Assembly: GCA_905182995.1 (NCBI GenBank)
Contig: CAJJDP010000013.1
Span: 186,001-250,000 of the forward strand
DNA: 64,000 bases
Direction: 5' to 3'
Source: Paramecium octaurelia
Taxonomy: Eukaryota > Ciliophora > Oligohymenophorea > Peniculida > Parameciidae
In this document: in pieces, positions 58,972 to 64,000 of the stretch
How the letters are laid out: every line of letters starts with the position of its first letter
How positions within the stretch are numbered: position 1 is the stretch's first letter
Program-made: the position numbers and the translations under genes
Notes under the pieces: generated by a model
The model's database searches: none
What the model was told of the DNA's origin: nothing
The model's input: the letters and a program-made list of their open reading frames with translations, nothing else

Positions 58972-61900
58972 TCAGTTTTATTCTTTTTTTGAATCAAAAT
59001 CTAAGATATCCATAGATTTTTTCAAAAATTATTCAGTCTAAATTTTATTATTAATTTTGATCTGCCATTATTAAAAATTAGGTTAATTTAAGTCATTAAC
59101 ATTGAAATTTGGAGTTTTAACAGATTATCTTTGAATCTCACCATTATTTGGATTTTCAATATTTGAAAATATCATTGAATTGTTTCCCTCATAAACTTCT
59201 GACATCTTAAATTTGCTTCTTGGTATTTGTTCAATCTTTTGTTTACTTTAACAGGAAGATTTTGGTTTCTTATCTTCTGAATCTTTGTTATTCGATAATT
59301 CCTGTTAAGATCTTATGTCTTTACTATCAAAAATTATGGACTCTACTAATTGGTTGTTGTGAAGATTGCTCAATGTTTCAGAATCAAAAGGATTTTTACT
59401 TGGAGATTGAAATACTTGCACCTATTATTATTCTTAAAAAATTAGATTATCATTATGTAAACTATCTGAACTAATTTAACTTTGGGCAGCCTATCCAAGT
59501 ATCATGCTTTCTGTTTAACTCTATTCTTCAATAGAAATTTCTTCGTCAAAGGATGAAGCTTAGAGTGGTCTTTATAATTTGTAATCTTAAGTGTCCTTGG
59601 ATATTTATATATTAAATTATGGTTATCCTAAGTTAACAATCTATGGTTAAATACTTGATGCTAATACTAAATACTTCACTTTAGATTTAGGTTGAGAACA
59701 TAATCTTCTAATGAATTAATCTTACGTACTTTCAAATCCAATAGTTTAAACATCTAAATTAAATGATATTTTTCGAGTTGACCTTGATCTTGCTTGACTT
59801 GCAATCTATTTTTATTCATCATTAATAAATTCAAAATATTAAGTTCTAATTTTACCTTAATGTAAATTCATTCTGACAAAAGTGCAGATTTTCGAAAAAT
59901 GAAACTAAAGCATTTTTAATTATTTAAGCATATCATCAATAATAGAATGCTTGAGTTCTACCTTTGGGATATGGAATGAATTTTTCAAAATAAAATATTA
60001 ATGGATTACTGATTTATCCTTTAATTTTGATAGATGTCTCCATTTATCATTCTGTATCTAATAATATTAAGAGTATAAATCATCAAAAATATATTATGAG
60101 GTAAAAATTGGAAGGTATGGATTGAATTTATGATAATCATAGGTTTGATGAAATTATAGAATTGATTGCTAACATAAGTCTAATAATTACTGCGTAATCA
60201 AAGCAGCCTGAGATGGAATAACTTGACACTTAACAGATGGAGATGGGGGTGGCTGTAAAGATACAAGAGATTCTGTACGAGATATTTTAAGGGTATTTTA
60301 ATTTTGATCTGATTCTCGACTATCGAATTGCACTTTCAAAATAGGGAGTTATCCTCCTTAGAACTTAAGTTTTATTATTAAAAATCTATGAATTGTTAAT
60401 GAACCCTTTTCATCAAATTCATAAATCAAAATGGAAGGTTGGCATTAATAATGAAATTCCTTGTTATCTCTTCTCACTTTATAAAATCCAGGCGTTGAAC
60501 TCAGATTCTCTTCCAGGGGTAAAACATAATTTAAAACCGATACTCCTTTGACGATATGAGAAAACGAAGGAAGATGGATTGGATATCCCTCTTGATCATC
60601 GATTGTTCTCAAATCCTAACCACACACTTACAATACAAATCCATCCTAGATTCCATTTGGAATAATCACAATCAACTTAGCATCTGGAGTGATTATCGTG
60701 GTTATGTTCCAATCGGATTCTGTGATTTTAGTTAATAAATGATTGCATCTCACATTTTGCAATAGGTCTTCAAGATGTTTCTCTTGTTTAGCTTATTTTC
60801 TTTATGGGTCATAATACAAAATATAATGTTCGAATTAATTCTAATCTAATGTTGCAAAGGATAAGTAAAGATGGTTTTCATGTATTTATTTGATATAATA
60901 TTCTTTCGAATATACAATATCTACATCTATAGAGATCTATTCTTTGTTCTCTAGATCTTGTAAAATATATAGTTAGTTATCCAATATTTAAAGTAATGCT
61001 ATTTGATTATTCAATTTGAATATACAACTTGCATCATTACTATGAGTTGTAAGTTATTATAACGCATCATTTTTGTACTAGTATAATACGAATTAGTCAG
61101 TATAGGTTTTAATTTTGAGTAAAATGTAATCATCTAAAATTGAGACTCTTTTTATTGAATTTTAGTTTAAAATCTTTTTTGTTTTCCATTATTCATAGAG
61201 ATAATTGCATAAATAAAGAGATGAATTCGTTTAGATAAGTATTTATTCTTAAAATGAATACAAACCATAAATGAGTTCACAAGGGTGAGATGTAATTTAA
61301 TATGTTTAGCAATTATGCGGCAAATCAAGTAGAATCTATTCAATAACTAATGGTGTCAGAATTAGGATTTCTCTTTCATGCCCTATTACTTGGAAATGCT
61401 TATAATTTATAGCTAGATTGGCAGAAGAAATCCAATTCTAATGCAGATGAAAGATATGATCAATTTTACCACTCCCAAAAACTATTTATGAATCATCAAC
61501 TTTAGTAACTAATTAAAAATTAAAAGGAGGATTTGCTAAATTCATCACTTCTCTGGGATCATTTTGTATAATTGTATATTAGATATCACCAAATAATTAG
61601 TTAGAACAACCAGTATAAAATGGTCTCCCCCATTGTGTTTCTGATTGCCGCGATAACTCATCTGAAAACTCTTATTGATTAGTAAATTCATAAGCATTTA
61701 AAAATCCCTAATCATCAATAATTATTATTATGGGATATTCATCAGTACTACTAAATGATTCTTAGCTTTTTTTAATTGCATGATATTAATCTTTATTCAC
61801 TAAAGCTAAACCTCTTATTCCTTAAGTGTTGAGCATCTCAACTTTGTTTTCTTTGTTATCATCATAATATAAGTATTCCAAATTCCAGAACGTTAGTGCA

Positions 61901-62876
61901 CTCAAATTATTTCCATAGAGAATACAAAGATCGCCCATAAGTTACATTCCAAAATCACCATTTATGATTGTATCATTAATTAGATCAATTTTTAAATTAT
62001 CAATTTATTAATGGATATTGTTTGATGCCAAGTTATACCATATGATTTCAGCACAATAAGATACTTTGTCTTAACAATTGGATTGATATCCACAAATGCA
62101 TAACAAGTTATTAATAATAAAGATTGATTTAATAAATAAATTGATATTTACATTTAGGTTAAATTCTTTAACTGAGCTTCTTAAAGTGTTTGAGTTCTTT
62201 TTAATGTAATAGTAATGATTGTCTGCATAAAATCCTGCTTAAATTTGTGTATCTCTGAGGATTACAGAGTTTTAATATGATATCAAATCAATAAGGACAA
62301 GCTAATCTTCTAAACATAGAAATAACTTGTTGATCTCAAAATTTAATGATAAAATATTCGCATAAGCAAATGCTTTTTATAATATAAACTAAAATTGAAT
62401 TTTTGATATACATTTTACTAATTAGTTTAGAAAATTAAAATAGTCTGTTCTGTCCTTATTATTAATTAATCTTTTGTATTGTGTAAGGAGACAATATTTC
62501 CATAATGCAGTGTTAATTGTTGATAAGGAAAATAATGTGAAAGGTTTTCTGGAGAGAATTAATCGAAAATACAATCATAGAATAAAATGGAATCTTTTTA
62601 AGCAACTAATAATTAATCATTAAAAATGGCTAATTAAGAACTGGAGTTTTGAAATTAAGTTGAAGGTGTGTTATTATTTGCATTAATTGCATCTGAGTTT
62701 TGAGTAATACTATTAAGTTGATTTTCATTATAATAATCGATTATGATTTGGGGTCTATATCATAAATTATCAATTTACTTGGCTTCTTCGTGATTGGACT
62801 TCTTAAACCGCCTATCAATGTGATTCTGGTTAGGACTTTGGTGACAATGAAAGCATGCAAATTTATTAATTTTCAT
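58972..62876 (-). CDS. 1285-residue protein, probable beta-propeller front half
   Basis: Introns 62389-62411 and 62755-62778 only; the remaining 3.4 kb is one uninterrupted frame. The N-terminus MKINKFACFHCHQSPNQNH has a small Cys/His cluster. From about residue 75 to 700 there are repeated short strand patterns with a hydrophobic-turn-hydrophobic spacing (AIFNDQLLVAQKDSILFYD; LMGDLCILYGNNLSALTFW; NNQIALLQILDNQLYILQDL), suggesting one or two beta-propellers, though no WD signature is clear. The second half is helical, then Ser/Gln/Asn-rich and disordered, ending DFDSKKEQN. I cannot name a family; a large scaffold such as a nucleoporin or trafficking protein would fit, but this is a guess. It starts 27 bp after the stop of the armadillo gene. 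Confidence 0.75.
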
Positions 62877-62903
62877 AATAAAATTTATATATTTTGATTT
62901 ACT

Positions 62904-64000
62904 TCATTATGTAATAAGCATTTTATAATCTTCAATTAAATTAGATGCAGATGTGGCTATTTAAGTATTTTTATTTTCTTGCAATTTTTCAATGATAATA
63001 ATGCAATCTTATATATTGATATAGTAGCTATTATCGAAAGCAAGTATTTTTTGTATAATTGTAAGTGCAGCTGACAACTTGGTGGAATCGATCATATCAG
63101 TCATCAATATATTTTTACAAAGGGTGAGTAAAGTAGATTATTGTTGAGGATCAAAATTTTCTATATTGCATACCTCCAAACCCAATAGTGTAAATTCTTA
63201 GCACTTTAAATTGTAGAAATAGTAATGTTGCGTTGAATTAAATTCCTAAGCAAATATTGAGCATTTAGGATTTAAGTGCATGACCTACATTAGTTTCAAT
63301 ATTTCTATTTTGGCTAAATTCACCTCATATAACTATCCATTTCTGAATAGAATGCGAAGATCATCATAGAATATATCATACAACACACTTTGATCGCTTA
63401 CTTTTCTAAATATTTTGGTGATTGTTCGGATCCCTGCCACAATTCCAAGTTGTTCCTTGTCACATAGTTTTAGTTTTAGGAAATTGATCAAATTAGGTAG
63501 GGACATCATAGTTTAAAGGAATTGATCGCTCATGTCTTTGACTTAATCCAACACTTGACTAATAAAACCATAAACAAACCAAATCAAGTTCTCCTTATAC
63601 TCACTAGTGTCTTATGAAGGGATTATGAGGATGTGATTCAAAATTTGGGAGAAGAGATCAATATCGATAGATTCGAGCTTACTTCGAAACCAATCGTTCA
63701 TAATTCTGGCGATACTCATTTTGATGTTCGCATCATCGTACTTCTAGAGTATTTGCAAAATCAATTAGTCTAGTTAATTTTCTATATAGATAGTTCTTAT
63801 CCTTTATTCATGAGTAATAGAATTAGCTAAACCCAACAATGAGTGACTGAGAAAAATCAGATTTCCATGATAAAATGAAATCTTAACTAAATCTAATAAC
63901 AACTACAAAATTCCCTATTTCAATAGCTCAGAACACAGTTCATAATTGCTATACATCATTTATGCCAACAACAATAATGAGTCAGATCTGTATTCAAGGG
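62904..64000 (-). CDS. armadillo-repeat protein, importin-alpha-like (5' end outside the window)
   Basis: The last 364 residues of a gene that begins beyond the window. The sequence is all helical with ARM/HEAT periodicity: LLLLAQMMYSNYELCSELLK, GILQLLLDLVKIS, LIWFVYGFISQVLDQVK, TMMSLPNLINFLKLKL, LGLEVCNIENFD, ENKNTQIATSASNLIEDYK. Repeats of about 42 residues with Gly/Leu-rich turns resemble importin alpha, which carries nuclear localisation signals to importin beta, but the key Trp-Asn binding ladder is not obvious in the part seen. The frame is intronless here. Alternative: another ARM protein of ciliates. Confidence 0.65.

Noticed and set aside
58972..59822. A separate 273-residue gene starting at ATG 59822 with a 29-nt GTC-donor intron
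   Set aside because: The frame of its second exon continues upstream without a stop into the 1285-residue gene, with no intron needed, and the total length then fits exactly.

Overview
The window reads as macronuclear DNA of a ciliate of the Paramecium type. Three things point there. TGA is the only codon that ends genes, and TAA and TAG occur in frame everywhere, including inside conserved domains, where they must mean glutamine. Introns are tiny (almost all 22-33 nt, GT...AG, usually GTA...TAG). The DNA is AT-rich and gene-dense, with intergenic gaps from about 25 bp to a few hundred. All gene models below were read by hand with TGA as sole stop and checked for frame: exon lengths minus introns are divisible by three in each model.

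Layout. 0.3-10 kb: an ULK/Atg1-like kinase, a SERINC membrane protein, an N-myristoylation-type TLDc protein, a coiled-coil protein, a calcium-dependent protein kinase (CDPK) and a small CX9C protein. 10-22 kb, all on the minus strand: a 1816-residue intronless protein, a PLGRKT homologue, a double-FHA PP2C phosphatase, a two-helix membrane protein and a seven-helix membrane protein. 22-23.5 kb: sparse, with a possible gene remnant. 23.5-38 kb: a secreted four-module lectin-like protein, an MGRN1-like RING E3 ligase, a coiled-coil protein, a cyclic-nucleotide-binding protein, a leucine-rich-repeat protein, an unknown, another coiled coil and a zf-4CXXC_R1 (CDCA7-type) protein. 38-50 kb: a 945-residue coiled coil, an unknown, the nuclear cap-binding subunit CBP80/NCBP1 and a lysosomal-type GH38 alpha-mannosidase. 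50-58 kb: a PB1/coiled-coil protein, elongin C, an AGC/STK32-like kinase, Ku70, a helix-turn-helix protein and the E2F partner DP. 58-64 kb: a small ORF, a 1285-residue protein and an importin-alpha-like armadillo protein cut by the window end.

The genes do not form one pathway; this is an ordinary eukaryotic mixture of kinases and phosphatase, nuclear factors (Ku70, DP, CBP80, CDCA7-type zinc finger, armadillo protein), ubiquitin components (MGRN1-like, elongin C) and membrane or secreted proteins. No rRNA, tRNA, CRISPR array or transposon was seen. The most unusual spots are the DP gene, whose 5' part is broken by about 105 nt that could be a retained 76-bp TA-bounded internal eliminated sequence and carries an E2F-like site, and the kinase/elongin C pair, where skipping one 23-nt splice would fuse the two reading frames.
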